A stretch of DNA of 64,000 nucleotides from an uncultured Ruminococcus sp. (GCA_902799245.1 CADBZY010000003.1:117902-181901), one strand, 5' to 3'; shown: positions 9,277-18,921, counted from the first letter of the stretch. Notes: generated by a model from the sequence alone, not told the origin. Numbers and translations: made by a program.

Positions 9277-10091
9277 ATCATCAACCCCCCTGTTTCTTCG
9301 CCGTCGTCAAATTTCTTCATAACAGCCATGCTGATGAGAATCAGTACCATCAGCACAAGGGAGAGTGCCGCGCCGACGTTATAATTCGGAGCCGCACCGA
9401 CAAACAGTCTTTCGATGACGTCGCCGATCAGCGGATTGCGTCCTCCGCCGAGCATCTGTGAAATAACAAACGTGCTGACGGACGGAACAAACACCATAGT
9501 AATTCCCGTAATAACGCCTGGCAGGCTCAGCGGCAGCACTACTCTGCGCAAGGTTTCAAACCGGTTTGCGCCGAGGTCGTTCGCCGCCTCAAAGAGGCTG
9601 CCGTGTATCTTCTCCATGACCGAATAAATCGGCAGTATCATATACGGCAGGAAATTATAGACCATACCGAGAACGATAGCGCCCTTGGTGTTGATCATCT
9701 GGAAGGGACCGATTCCGATTTTGCCGAGCAGCGTATTAATCAGACCGTTGTTTTCAAGAATCGTCATCCAGGCGTAGGTTCTCAGCAAAAAGTTCATCCA
9801 CTGCGGCAGCATCAGCAGCATCATGAGTGTCTGCTGTTCCACCCAGTTGGCGCGCGACATGACATATGCCACAGGATAGCCAAGCAACAGACAGAAAATC
9901 GTTGCCACAGCACCCATCACAAGCGAGTCTTTCAGGTATCCCCAGTAAGAACCTATCATTTCTATGTTACTGAGCGTAAAGGCGCCGGTCGAATCGGTAA
10001 AGGCATACCAACAGACCATCGCCAGAGGAACCACCGTAAAAATGACCACCCACAGCATGAACGGCGAGGCGATCCATGAATCTTTCTTCAT
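9273..10091 (-). CDS. potB: Spermidine/putrescine ABC transporter permease PotB
   Basis: Second permease of the polyamine importer, about 272 residues and roughly six membrane segments. The EAA loop EAANDLGANRFETLRRVVLP, which contacts the ATPase, is present. I place the start at the second of two adjacent ATG codons (10091), because GGAGGG at 10098-10103 is 6 bases from it and only 3 from the first; a TTG at 10112 lies upstream of the ribosome binding site and is unlikely. The gene begins 13 bases after the potA stop. Confidence 0.92.
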   Translation of the reverse strand: MKKDSWIASPFMLWVVIFTVVPLAMVCWYAFTDSTGAFTLSNIEMIGSYWGYLKDSLVMGAVATIFCLLLGYPVAYVMSRANWVEQQTLMMLLMLPQWMNFLLRTYAWMTILENNGLINTLLGKIGIGPFQMINTKGAIVLGMVYNFLPYMILPIYSVMEKIHGSLFEAANDLGANRFETLRRVVLPLSLPGVITGITMVFVPSVSTFVISQMLGGGRNPLIGDVIERLFVGAAPNYNVGAALSLVLMVLILISMAVMKKFDDGEETGGLMM

Positions 10092-10104
10092 CATCAGCCC
10101 TCCG

Positions 10105-11181
10105 TCATTCAAACTCTATGTCGCTCGCGTAATCGCCGGTGTATTTTTTCATGATGTGTATATTTTCGGGAATGACAGTCATACCGATCTCCTTGCCTTC
10201 CTCCTGGGCAACAGTGGATTGGATAATCCATTCCTCTTCCTCGCCCGGAACGTTTACATACATTTCGTAGTGAACGCCCTTAAAGGTCACGGATGTGACG
10301 GTTCCCCTGAGCGCGCTTTCTTCCTTGGGCACAACGATAATATCCTCGGGTCGGACGACGACGTCCACTTCTTCATCCTTGGCAAATCCCGTGTCAACGC
10401 ACTCAAATCTCGCGCCGCAGAATTCCACGTCGCAGTCGGCGTGCATGATGCCGTCGACAATATTACTTTCGCCTATAAAGTCAGCAACAAAGCCGTTTTC
10501 CGGCTCATTGTAAATGTCGATGGGAGAACCGATCTGCTGAATCACGCCATGATTCATGACGACGATGGTATCCGACATCGACAGAGCTTCCTCCTGGTCG
10601 TGGGTAACGTAAATAAACGTAATGCCCAGCCTGCTCTGTATACGCTTGAGCTCCACCTGCATTTCCTGACGCAGCTTCAGATCAAGCGCGCCGAGAGGCT
10701 CGTCCAGCAGCAGCACACGCGGGTCGTTGGCAAGCGCTCTTGCAATGGCAACGCGCTGCTGCTGACCGCCCGACAGTGTGGAAGTCCTGCGCTTCTCAAA
10801 GCCTTCCAGTGAAACCAGCTTGAGCATTTCTTCGACCTTAGCCTTAATCTCGGACTCCTTTTTTTTCTGAATCCTCATGCCGAACGCGATATTCTCATAC
10901 ACATTCAGATGAGGGAATAGGGCATATCGCTGAAAGACAGTGTTCAGCTTGCGCTTGTGAGGAGGCAGATCGTTGATTCGCTCCGAACCAAAAAAAACAT
11001 CTCCGCTGTCCGGTTCCTGAAAACCGCCAATAATTCGGAGGGTAGTAGTTTTGCCGCACCCCGAGGGGCCCAGCAGCGTCACAAAAGTGCCGTCCTTGAT
11101 ATCGAGGTTAAGCTTGTCAAGGATAACCTCACCATCGAACGACACCGAGATGTTTTTAAGACTAATGATATTTTCAGACAT
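10105..11181 (-). CDS. potA: Spermidine/putrescine ABC transporter ATP-binding protein PotA
   Basis: Cytosolic ATPase of the polyamine importer, 358 residues. It shows Walker A ([14 protein letters not shown]), Q-loop, signature [15 protein letters not shown], Walker B ([16 protein letters not shown]) and the switch histidine in [12 protein letters not shown]-terminal TOBE-like domain contains [10 protein letters not shown]. The ATG at 11181 is chosen because AAAGGGGG precedes it by about 9 bases; the frame is open upstream to 11226 but without a matching site. It is first gene of potABCD. The leader (11182-11330) holds two possible hairpins, at 11227-11252 and around 11292-11309, but I find no convincing -35 element. 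Confidence 0.93.
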   Translation of the reverse strand: MSENIISLKNISVSFDGEVILDKLNLDIKDGTFVTLLGPSGCGKTTTLRIIGGFQEPDSGDVFFGSERINDLPPHKRKLNTVFQRYALFPHLNVYENIAFGMRIQKKKESEIKAKVEEMLKLVSLEGFEKRRTSTLSGGQQQRVAIARALANDPRVLLLDEPLGALDLKLRQEMQVELKRIQSRLGITFIYVTHDQEEALSMSDTIVVMNHGVIQQIGSPIDIYNEPENGFVADFIGESNIVDGIMHADCDVEFCGARFECVDTGFAKDEEVDVVVRPEDIIVVPKEESALRGTVTSVTFKGVHYEMYVNVPGEEEEWIIQSTVAQEEGKEIGMTVIPENIHIMKKYTGDYASDIEFE

Positions 11182-11226
11182 TAGCACACATCCCCCTTTA
11201 CTGAAATTTAGCTTTCTGCCCGACAT

Positions 11227-11674
11227 AGCCGTTTCAACAGGTGAAAGCGGCTACCAAGCCGAGGCAAATCGCAGTAAATATAGAATTAAACCGGTGTTTT
11301 TTTGAACACCGATGTTAATTTTACGGAAGGCACAAAATATTAACAAAAAACCTTCCAAGGATTGCTGCCCTTTTTTGTTGCTGTATTAGTTTTTTCTCTG
11401 TTTTTTTCAATACCGCACGCACCGGATGCTTTATGTAGAAAAAATGCTTGATACCTGCCTTTTTGTCAGAGCGAACGGCGAATAGAACTTCAAAATTGCT
11501 ATCATGCAAAATCAAGACCATTAGCACCTATATTAACAGATTAAAGCCTAAAAGTCAATATCAAGATTTTGATATTTTTTCAGGTTTTTCCCCGGAATTT
11601 TGGCATATATTTTGCCCTGTCCGCGGAAAGTAATGTTTTTCCACAGGCAGGGTATTGATTATCCCCGTGTTTTA
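11227..11674. other. Intergenic region between potA and the murD-like gene
   Basis: About 450 bases of AT-rich non-coding sequence. It holds the potA leader hairpins on the potA side and an AT-rich palindrome ATATCAA/TTGATAT (11558-11575) followed by six T on the plus strand. That palindrome could terminate a small plus-strand transcript, but no start signal was found. Otherwise I see nothing. Confidence 0.4.
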
Positions 11675-11703
11675 TTGACAAAGCAGCATTACAATGCTAT
11701 AAT
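11675..11703 (+). promoter_or_regulatory. Sigma-A promoter of the murD-like gene
   Basis: Perfect TTGACA (11675-11680), 17-base spacer, perfect TATAAT (11698-11703). Its position rules out a TTG codon at 11704 as translation start. Confidence 0.85.
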
Positions 11704-11730
11704 TTGGATAATCAAAGGAGAGTGTATTTT

Positions 11731-13098
11731 ATGAATGAACTGAAAAAAATAAAAAACATCATCTCATTTATCGAGAATAAAAAAGTCGTCATCTGGGGCA
11801 TGGGCAGAGAGGGTATTTCCACCTTCAATTACATCCGTTCCCTTTATCCCGACATGCCACTGACGCTGGCAGATTCCAAGAAAATTGACATAACGCCCTA
11901 TCCAAACTGTCAGTTCTGGGACACCGAAACACAGGGCATTGATTTCGACGGCTTTGATTATATCTTCAAAAGCCCCGGCATTCCCGTATTCCACCCCGAA
12001 AAGATCATTGACCGTCTGACCTCGCAGACAGAAGTATTCCTCACCGCCTTCGGCAAAAATACCTTTGGCATCACCGGCACCAAGGGCAAGAGTACCACCT
12101 CTTCCCTGCTCTATCACTTACTGAAAAATCACGACGACAACACGATTTTTGTCGGAAATATCGGCATTCCCTGCTTCGACTACATCGACAGGGTGGACGA
12201 AAACACCTCGGTTGTCTTTGAAATGTCCTGTCACCAGCTCGAATTTGTCAAGCACTCGCCACACATCGGCGTGATCCTCAATCTCTACGAGGAACACCTC
12301 GACCATTACGTGACCATGGAGAATTACATCAAGGCAAAATCCCACGTATTCAGCTGGCAGGACGAGAGCGACATCACCATTCTCAACTGCTCCGACCTCG
12401 AAACGCTCTCTGTCTATCCGCGCAAGGGAAGACTGATCACTGCCTGCGACGGTCTGGGTAAGAATGTACCCGCCGATATTTCGGTCAGCGGCACCACCGT
12501 CACTGTTCCGCACGGATCCATTGACATTCAGCCGGAAGAAACCTGTCTTGTGGGCAAGCACAATCTCTACAACATCGGCGTGGATTATTTCATCTGCAAA
12601 GAGATATTCAGCATGAGCGATGAGGAATTCAAGGCCTCGCTGTCCACCTTCCGACCGCTGGCGCACAGACTGGAAAGAATCGGCACTTTTAGCGGAGTGA
12701 CCTACTATGACGATTCCATCTCCACCATCTGCCGTTCCGCCATCAACGCCGTGAAATCGCTCGGCAACATCGGCACCATAATTCTCGGCGGCATGGACAG
12801 AGGAATTGACTACCACGACCTTGCCGACTTCCTCACCACAGCGGAAATCGACAATATCGTGCTTGTCGGACAGACCACCGAGCGCATGGAAACCCTGTTC
12901 AAGGAATACGGCATCGACAGCCGGATAAAAATATACCCCTGCTACTATTTCGACATAGGGGTCGCAAAGGCAAAGGAAGTCACCGCAAAGGGAAAAATCT
13001 GTCTGCTCTCCCCTGCTGCTTCCAGCTATGACATGTTCAAAAACTTCGAGGTACGCGGAAACGAATTCAAACGGCTTGTTAAGATGGACGAGGAATAA
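11731..13098 (+). CDS. MurD-like UDP-N-acetylmuramoyl-L-alanine--D-glutamate ligase
   Basis: Mur ligase family, adding D-glutamate (or a related acid) to a UDP-muramoyl precursor with ATP in the cytosol. The 455 residues have an N-terminal Rossmann-like domain (VVIWGMGREGISTFNYI), the ATP-binding loop GITGTKGKSTTSSLLYHLL and the C-terminal ligase domain (YYDDSISTICRSAINAVKSL, ILGGMDRGIDYHDL). The ATG at 11731 follows AAGGAG (11715-11720) by 10 bases. MurD usually carries DSKATN where this has DSISTI, and the gene is not in a division/cell wall cluster. It may therefore be a second, divergent MurD rather than the housekeeping copy. Its own strong promoter starts a run with the next two plus-strand genes. 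Confidence 0.8.
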   Translation: MNELKKIKNIISFIENKKVVIWGMGREGISTFNYIRSLYPDMPLTLADSKKIDITPYPNCQFWDTETQGIDFDGFDYIFKSPGIPVFHPEKIIDRLTSQTEVFLTAFGKNTFGITGTKGKSTTSSLLYHLLKNHDDNTIFVGNIGIPCFDYIDRVDENTSVVFEMSCHQLEFVKHSPHIGVILNLYEEHLDHYVTMENYIKAKSHVFSWQDESDITILNCSDLETLSVYPRKGRLITACDGLGKNVPADISVSGTTVTVPHGSIDIQPEETCLVGKHNLYNIGVDYFICKEIFSMSDEEFKASLSTFRPLAHRLERIGTFSGVTYYDDSISTICRSAINAVKSLGNIGTIILGGMDRGIDYHDLADFLTTAEIDNIVLVGQTTERMETLFKEYGIDSRIKIYPCYYFDIGVAKAKEVTAKGKICLLSPAASSYDMFKNFEVRGNEFKRLVKMDEE

Positions 13099-13149
13099 TG
13101 CCGCGCTGACAGGAAATACTAACTACAACCGAATCGAACAGCGGAGGTG

Positions 13150-13878
13150 ATGGCCATATTCAACAGCACACAGCCGGTGGGACTCTTCTCACCCGAACAC
13201 CTGATTTTGCTGGCTGCCTCGGCATTCTTCTGTGCGGCAGTGATATTTATCGGCGGCAGACTCGGACAAAAAGGCAGACAACGACTGCTGATCGCTCTAT
13301 GGGCGGTGTTTACCGTCATCGAGCTTTGCAAGTATGTTCATTTCGCCGTTCATCCCGATGAATTCAATATCAAAACCGGGCTGCCCTTCCACCTGTGCTC
13401 CATCTCGATCTTTACCTATCCGCATGCCGTATTTTCCCGGAACAAAATATTCCGCAATTTTATATACGCGGTAAATATGCCGGGAGCATTATTTGCGCTT
13501 ATCACACCTGACATCGGCAATTCGCCCGCGCTCAGCTTTTATTTCATGCACCTGATCATAGCCCACACATTCATCGTGCTGATTCCGCTCTACATGGTGA
13601 GCTGCGGCTTCTTCCGACCGGATTACAGGGTATTGCCGGGAGTAGCGCTGATGTTTTTGGTGACGATGATTCCGGCGCTGCTGCTCAACCGTTTTATCGG
13701 CAGCAATTATTATTTCGTCAACGGTCCTGTTAACGGAACACTCACCGGACAATTTGCGGAGTGGGTCGGTGAAAGCGCTTATTTGCTGCCGATGGTCATA
13801 CTACTTGCGGCAGTATGGGCGCTGCTCTATGCCCCGTTTGCGGCGTCTGATCTGATCAGGAAAAAGGAGGAAACCTAA
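13150..13878 (+). CDS. YwaF-like integral membrane protein (TIGR02206 type)
   Basis: Polytopic membrane protein of about 242 residues with roughly six or seven hydrophobic segments. It resembles the YwaF/TIGR02206 family of unknown function: a conserved stretch reads KTGLPFHLCSISIFTYP, followed by FYFMHLIIAHTF. The start is uncertain. The only strong ribosome binding site (GGAGGTGAT, 13143-13151) overlaps both the GTG at 13147 and the ATG at 13150, leaving almost no spacing. The next plausible codon at ideal distance is an ATA at 13156, which would be very unusual. The gene lies 51 bases after the murD-like gene and is probably co-transcribed. Confidence 0.75.
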   Translation: MAIFNSTQPVGLFSPEHLILLAASAFFCAAVIFIGGRLGQKGRQRLLIALWAVFTVIELCKYVHFAVHPDEFNIKTGLPFHLCSISIFTYPHAVFSRNKIFRNFIYAVNMPGALFALITPDIGNSPALSFYFMHLIIAHTFIVLIPLYMVSCGFFRPDYRVLPGVALMFLVTMIPALLLNRFIGSNYYFVNGPVNGTLTGQFAEWVGESAYLLPMVILLAAVWALLYAPFAASDLIRKKEET

Positions 13879-13883
13879 GCCAA

Positions 13884-14561
13884 ATGAAAAGAGAAATCAG
13901 CATGGAAACTGCCGAGCTGCTTTACGAAAACTGGCCAGGGCAGTTTGATACATTTTCACACATGGAATTTGCGTGTGCGATACCGCAGTCGCTTTTTCTC
14001 ATTTCCACACTTAAAGAAAACGGTCAGCCAAATCTCTGCTTTCATTCGTGGAGCTGCTTCGGAGGCGATGAGGGAGGCTACTTCGCTGTGATGCAAAACG
14101 TATCCCACACTTCCCACACCTACGAGAACATCGTGAGGGAAGGTGAATTCTGCATCAATTTTGTCAGCGCGGATTATTACTCCAACTGCATTGCCACCAT
14201 CACCTCAAACGCCGATGAAACCAATGAATTTGAAGCAGGACATTTTACACCGGAAAGAGCCGTAAAAATCAAGGCTCCGCGCATCAGACAGGCATTTATG
14301 TCGCTGGAATGTCAGCTGGCCTGCAACGTGGATCTTACCCGAAAGGGCATTAATTCAATGATAATCGGTCGAGTGCTTCATGCCTCTATCGATGAAAAAT
14401 ACATAGAGGGGGTTGACAAGCGATACGGTAAAGAGGGCTTCATGTTCAATATTCACGAGCCCGCCGATTACGCGACAGGTCAGCTGGAGGATACCCATCT
14501 TGCAGTGCTTGACGTGCTCGGAAGTTATCCGGAGTATAAGAATAAGCCCTTTGGAGAGTAG
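13884..14561 (+). CDS. Flavin reductase-like (FMN-binding split barrel) protein
   Basis: 225 residues of the flavin reductase/FMN-binding split-barrel fold, predicted to bind FMN and reduce flavin or a small substrate in the cytosol. Typical features are the N-terminal PQSLFLISTLKENGQPNLC strand pair, the FMN-contact region GYFAVMQNVSHTSHTYENI and EFCINFVSADY. AGGAGG precedes the ATG by about 10 bases, and the start comes 5 bases after the preceding stop codon, so it belongs to the same operon. The true substrate is unknown. Confidence 0.8.
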   Translation: MKREISMETAELLYENWPGQFDTFSHMEFACAIPQSLFLISTLKENGQPNLCFHSWSCFGGDEGGYFAVMQNVSHTSHTYENIVREGEFCINFVSADYYSNCIATITSNADETNEFEAGHFTPERAVKIKAPRIRQAFMSLECQLACNVDLTRKGINSMIIGRVLHASIDEKYIEGVDKRYGKEGFMFNIHEPADYATGQLEDTHLAVLDVLGSYPEYKNKPFGE

Positions 14562-14609
14562 TAAAAAACGCCGTAAACCTATCGACCGACAGCGAAGGTT
14601 TACGGCGTT
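14562..14609. terminator. Terminator between flavin reductase and LRR protein genes
   Basis: Fourteen-base perfect stem (14567-14580 with 14596-14609). A run of T follows on the minus strand, so it best fits the end of the leucine-rich-repeat gene; T-rich sequence on the plus strand is weaker. Confidence 0.85.
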
Positions 14610-14620
14610 ATTAATTTGTT

Positions 14621-16600
14621 TTACATAATGCTGTACTGATCTGTATCGTAATCAAAAATGTATTTCCCTGTTTTCTCATCAAAGCCGACAACATACTTCC
14701 AGTTTTTAAAGGCGACCTTGAGCTTCTTGCGATAGGGATTCTTCCGCCATGCTCTGTTGGTGGTTGTCTTGACGGTATCCACTTTGAAATAGGTATCACA
14801 ATTCGGATTGGATTTCATGAAGCGGCTGCGCTCAGCCTGAGAAACGGTACGATGAAAAATAGCTAATTGGAGTTCCTTGTGATTATAGAGCGGTTCAAGA
14901 TTGGTCATGGCTTTGCTCGACCAGAAATCGATGTATTTCAGCTTCTGAAGATTTCTCAGTGGTTCGGCACTTTCCACGCGGTTGACGTTAATCTCGATAA
15001 ATTCAAGATCCTTAAGATTTGAAAAGGCCGAAATGTTGTGTATCTTATTATCGGTCAGGATAACGGCTCTCAGATTTTTCATGGAGGCAATGGGAGAAAT
15101 ATCATAAATCAGACTGTGCCCGAGGTCAAGCGCAATCAGGTCGGTACAATACTTGAAGACAGGCGCATAATCGTTCTGATCATAGAATTCATATCCGTCG
15201 CCGTTCAGCGTAGAGAAAACAACGGCATCGGTGCGCACGGACCATCTCTTGAAATGCACCATCCATACAAATTTAATCTCAGGATATGCCTTGCAGAGCT
15301 GTTCCATTTCAGTATTGGAAAGACCGCATCCGCACATATCAATCTTTTTCAGCGACTTCAATGCAGGGAGCTTCTCATCAAGCGCCTCTTTTACCTGCGC
15401 CAGAGTGTACTTGCTGCCGCGAAGATCCGCCAGTTCATCCTCTGTACCCACAATTTTCCCAAGCAATTCAACAGGACGGTTCACTCTGAGATCGGGGTTT
15501 GCCGCAAGAAAATCATTGATCTTGTCAGAGTTGGTACAGTTTTTCAGGTCTATAAGTTTCAGATGGCTGAAATACCTTAACCGTTTGGCGTCCCGATCGG
15601 ATATTTCACCGATTAACGATACCGAATCAGCGGTGGTAATATATTCCGTGTCACTAATCACCGTACGGATAACGATCGTGCAGTTTTTCAGCGCGTCCGA
15701 AAGAAATTGGTATGTGTCATCGTTAACATCACAGGCTGTCATATCTAATGATTCGAGACTAACCAGCGCGGCAAAAAGCCTCTGCGTCTTTTCGTCAACG
15801 CTTTCTGCTTTCAGCTGTGTAATGTCTGAATCATACACCTGATCGTTGATTTTTACCTTGCAAACAAGTTGCGCGCCGGGAACCTCCTGAAAAAACGCAA
15901 CACAATCCTGCGCGTCCATTTCCTTTCCGGTAAGAATGACCTTCTGCAGCTTTTTACAGCCGTACAGATCGGATAGATCGCTGAAAGAAGAATTGGTCAG
16001 GTCAATGACCTCCAGCGATTTCACTTTAGAGAGCTGAGAATAGTCCTTGTAATCGCTCCCGCTCAGGTTGATTTCCGTCGTACTGGAATAATAAATCTCA
16101 TGCTTGCCAAAAATGTTTCCCAAAACCGCATGGGTACATACAAAGGCTACTTCTATAACAATGATAACGGCAGCAAGGGCAAATACGGTCATCCATATGG
16201 CCTTTGAAGACTTTTTGTTTTCCTCTTTTTCATCGGGTTTTTCATCGTGAAAATCCGCAGGCACGGATTTGCTCTCCGGCGCAGACTCATCCTCCGTTTC
16301 AGACTCACATTCCGGCTGAGATTCGCTCTCCAATGCAGGCTCATCCTCCGGCACAGACTCACATTCCGGCTGAGATTCATCCTCCGATGCAGACCCGCTT
16401 TCCGGCTCAGATTCACTCTGAACCGTAGTTTGCTCCTCCGACTGAATGTCAAGTCCACTGTCATCACCCGGAACAAATGCCGCCGCTGCATCGGCCTGTT
16501 TCTCGGACGAAGCAGGCATCTCCTCACTTACACTTAATTCGCCGCTGACTTCGGCATCTTCCAAAAGCGAATCATCATTCATATGAGATTCATTATCCAA
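14621..16600 (-). CDS. Membrane-anchored leucine-rich-repeat protein A
   Basis: About 659 residues. An acidic low-complexity N-terminus contains imperfect Glu/Ser/Pro repeats (such as DESQPECES, residues about 60-125). One membrane segment follows (IWMTVFALAAVIIVIEVAFV), then about 480 residues of irregular leucine-rich repeats. These include LEVIDLTNSSFSDLSDLYG, KIDMCGCGLSNTEMEQL, IALDLGHSLIYDISPIAS and RAVILTDNKIHNISAF. With no cleavable signal peptide, the acidic part should be cytosolic and the repeats outside. The C-terminus ends FDEKTGKYIFDYDTDQYSIM. It is a close paralogue of the next gene upstream (16645-18495). The start is uncertain: the TTG at 16600 matches the paralogue's start by alignment, and a GTG at 16609 is possible. 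Function unknown; binding is implied by the repeats. Confidence 0.8.
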   Translation of the reverse strand: MDNESHMNDDSLLEDAEVSGELSVSEEMPASSEKQADAAAAFVPGDDSGLDIQSEEQTTVQSESEPESGSASEDESQPECESVPEDEPALESESQPECESETEDESAPESKSVPADFHDEKPDEKEENKKSSKAIWMTVFALAAVIIVIEVAFVCTHAVLGNIFGKHEIYYSSTTEINLSGSDYKDYSQLSKVKSLEVIDLTNSSFSDLSDLYGCKKLQKVILTGKEMDAQDCVAFFQEVPGAQLVCKVKINDQVYDSDITQLKAESVDEKTQRLFAALVSLESLDMTACDVNDDTYQFLSDALKNCTIVIRTVISDTEYITTADSVSLIGEISDRDAKRLRYFSHLKLIDLKNCTNSDKINDFLAANPDLRVNRPVELLGKIVGTEDELADLRGSKYTLAQVKEALDEKLPALKSLKKIDMCGCGLSNTEMEQLCKAYPEIKFVWMVHFKRWSVRTDAVVFSTLNGDGYEFYDQNDYAPVFKYCTDLIALDLGHSLIYDISPIASMKNLRAVILTDNKIHNISAFSNLKDLEFIEINVNRVESAEPLRNLQKLKYIDFWSSKAMTNLEPLYNHKELQLAIFHRTVSQAERSRFMKSNPNCDTYFKVDTVKTTTNRAWRKNPYRKKLKVAFKNWKYVVGFDEKTGKYIFDYDTDQYSIM

Positions 16601-16644
16601 TCTTATCACTCACTTTTATGTCTACTATAACTTTGGAAACATCT

Positions 16645-18495
16645 TTACCGATAAGCATACTGATCAGTATTGTAGTCTACAATAAACTCACCGGTTTTCT
16701 CATCAAAACCAACCACATATTTCCACTCTCTGATCAGAATCCCTGCATCATTCTTTTTGCCAAAATGATCTTTGAGATATTTACGATACGGATTTTCTCT
16801 CCATGTGGAATTGGTTGAGATTTTATTGCTGTCTACTTTAAAAAATGTCTTGCAGTCGGGATTGGATTTGATAAATTTTTCTCGCTCGGCCTTCGGAACA
16901 TCACGTTCAAAAATAGCGATTTCCAGGTTCTTATGATCATACAACGGAGACAAATCGGAAATGCCTACGCTTCCCCACAGATTGATATATTTCAGATTCT
17001 GTAGATTTCTGAGCGGTTCGATACTGCTCACCTTATTGGTCGCATTCATCTCAATAAACTCAAGATCCTTAAGCTCCGCAAAGGAGGAAATATCCCTTAT
17101 CTTATTGTCTGTCAGAATCACTGCTCTCAGCTTTTTAAGCGATGAAATTGCAGAAATATCGGTTATTACGCTATGGCCGAGATCAAGCGCTCTCAGATCG
17201 GTGCAGTATTTGAAAATAGGCGCATAGTTATTCTGATTATAAATCTCTTTTCCATCACTATTGAGTGCTGAGAATATGACCGCATCTGTGCGTAAATCCC
17301 AATTGACCAGATGCAGCATCCATACGAACTTAATTTCGGGATAAGCAGCGCAAAGATTCTCCATCTCTTTATCGGACAGTCCGCAGCCGCACATATCGAT
17401 CTTTTTAACCGAATTCATCTTCGGCAAAGTCTCGTCAAGAGCGGCTTTGACCTCATTGAATGTATATTTTTTTCCGCGAAGATCGATTACTTCATCTTCT
17501 GTTCCGACCTGCCTGCCCAGCAATTCAATAGATTTTACCAGTTTTAAATCAGGATGATGGGAGAGAAATTCATCAAGAATCTGTGGATTCGTGCAATATC
17601 TTATATCAACCGCTTTGAGTTTTTTAAATAAGCCTGCCTGATTGACTTCTCCCTTTGTCACTTTACCTTCAAACCTGATCGTTTCCGCATCCGTGGTATA
17701 TTCCACGCCACATATCGTTGTGCGCATTACTATCAGACACTCGGGAATTGCTTTAGTGAGCGTCCGATATGTATCATCCGATACTTCACAGGCTGTCATA
17801 TCAAGGAATTGAAGATTTCTCAATGCCGCATAAAGCACCTGCGTGTCCTTATCCGCTTCTTCCATCGTGAGCTCCGTCAGCTGTGAATCAAATAGTTCCC
17901 CGTTAATATTGATTTTGCAGATCAACAAAGCATTAGGAACATGTCTGTAAAAAGCAATACATTCTTCTGCAGATAGCTCCCGGTCTGAAAGAATAACCGT
18001 TTTCAGTTTCTCACATCCGTATAAATCGGATAAATCTGAAAATGATGAATTGGTCAGATCAATCGTTTCCAATGACTTTATCTTGGAAAGCCCCTTATAG
18101 TCCGAATAATCACTTCCGCTAAGATTAATCACAGAGGTGTCGGATGCATAGATCTCATGCCTTCCGAACAGCTCGCCGAGCACCACGTGAGTGTTTAAGT
18201 AAACGAGAGCGCAGATTACGGCTGTACCCGCAATAAGCAGCAACACGGCCACCTTGACACTCAGGCTCCCCTTTTTCTTGCCTTTTATTTCGGCATTTTT
18301 GCCTGAATTTTTCGGTTCGTTATCCGAGACAACGGAAGCAGGCTTTGCAGCATCCTCTTGTGTCGGTGTTGTTGCCGCCTCGGAACTGCGGCCATCTTCT
18401 ATGGAATCGAAAATCCCTCCGCTTGTTTCAAGGGAATTGGCGCTTCCGAATTCATTGGACAAATCATCAGGAAAAAGCGGAAATTTATTGCTCAA
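16645..18495 (-). CDS. Membrane-anchored leucine-rich-repeat protein B
   Basis: About 616 residues with the same plan as its neighbour: a shorter acidic cytosolic part (about 75 residues, lacking the Glu-rich repeats), one membrane segment (VKVAVLLLIAGTAVICALVYL) and an external leucine-rich-repeat region. Nearly the same repeat sequences appear, for example LETIDLTNSSFSDLSDLYG and ALDLGHSVITDIS. The start is a TTG at 18495 preceded by GGGAG at 9 bases. The frame is open further upstream to 18555, but that end lies in the -35 box. The two genes are 44 bases apart and probably co-transcribed from the promoter at 18527-18555. Tandem duplication is the simplest origin. Confidence 0.82.
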   Translation of the reverse strand: MSNKFPLFPDDLSNEFGSANSLETSGGIFDSIEDGRSSEAATTPTQEDAAKPASVVSDNEPKNSGKNAEIKGKKKGSLSVKVAVLLLIAGTAVICALVYLNTHVVLGELFGRHEIYASDTSVINLSGSDYSDYKGLSKIKSLETIDLTNSSFSDLSDLYGCEKLKTVILSDRELSAEECIAFYRHVPNALLICKININGELFDSQLTELTMEEADKDTQVLYAALRNLQFLDMTACEVSDDTYRTLTKAIPECLIVMRTTICGVEYTTDAETIRFEGKVTKGEVNQAGLFKKLKAVDIRYCTNPQILDEFLSHHPDLKLVKSIELLGRQVGTEDEVIDLRGKKYTFNEVKAALDETLPKMNSVKKIDMCGCGLSDKEMENLCAAYPEIKFVWMLHLVNWDLRTDAVIFSALNSDGKEIYNQNNYAPIFKYCTDLRALDLGHSVITDISAISSLKKLRAVILTDNKIRDISSFAELKDLEFIEMNATNKVSSIEPLRNLQNLKYINLWGSVGISDLSPLYDHKNLEIAIFERDVPKAEREKFIKSNPDCKTFFKVDSNKISTNSTWRENPYRKYLKDHFGKKNDAGILIREWKYVVGFDEKTGEFIVDYNTDQYAYR

Positions 18496-18526
18496 AATAA
18501 ACACTCCCAGAAAAAGTATCATTTCT

Positions 18527-18555
18527 ATTATACATATTGTAGATTTAAATGTCAA
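18527..18555 (-). promoter_or_regulatory. Sigma-A promoter of the LRR gene pair
   Basis: Minus strand TTGACA (18550-18555), 17-base spacer, TATAAT (18527-18532); both hexamers are perfect, and the TTG start follows about 32 bases on. Confidence 0.85.
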
Positions 18556-18621
18556 CTAAGGAAAAGCCACTAACAGGTAAATTCATCGTTAATTCATACG
18601 AATGTAACGACGGAATCAAAC

Positions 18622-18657
18622 AAAAAAGCTGTTCCCATAAACACAGGAAACAGCTTT
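18622..18657 (-). terminator. Terminator of the tRNA operon
   Basis: Nine-base stem (18625-18633 with 18649-18657) followed by a T run on the minus strand, just after the last tRNA gene. Confidence 0.85.
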
Positions 18658-18666
18658 CACACAAAC

Positions 18667-18742
18667 TGGAGCGGAATACGAGGCTCGAACTCGCTACCTC
18701 CACCTTGGCAAGGTGGCGCTCTACCAGATGAGCTAATTCCGC
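18667..18742 (-). tRNA. tRNA-Gly (GCC), second copy
   Basis: 76 bases with encoded CCA. The acceptor GCGGAAT pairs with ATTCCGC, and the anticodon loop CTTGCCAAG gives GCC. Identical to the copy at 19031-19106. Confidence 0.95.
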
Positions 18743-18808
18743 ATAAAGTGGATAAAAAAGGAATCCTTCTCACCCACTGTTCTCTTATCGGCTTGAAAGC
18801 CGCGCTTC

Positions 18809-18884
18809 TGGTGCCTCCGATCGGAATCGAACCAATGACACGGGGATTTTCAGTCCCCTGCTCTACCGACTGAGCTACAGAGGC
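18809..18884 (-). tRNA. tRNA-Phe (GAA), second copy
   Basis: 76 bases with encoded CCA. The anticodon loop CTGAAAA gives GAA, and the acceptor stem is GCCTCTG/CGGAGGC. Identical to the copy at 19142-19217. Confidence 0.95.
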
Positions 18885-18921
18885 ATATTTCCAAAAGGCA
18901 TACAAGCATCAGAGAATATAA

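Noticed and set aside
11641..11674. DnaA box-like sequences (TTTTCCACA, TTATCCCC) near 11650
   Set aside because: Single imperfect matches without clustering or origin genes nearby.
13156..13158. ATA codon as start of the YwaF-like gene at ideal distance from GGAGG
   Set aside because: ATA starts are extremely rare. The ATG at 13150 is kept although its spacing is poor; only protein N-terminal data could decide.
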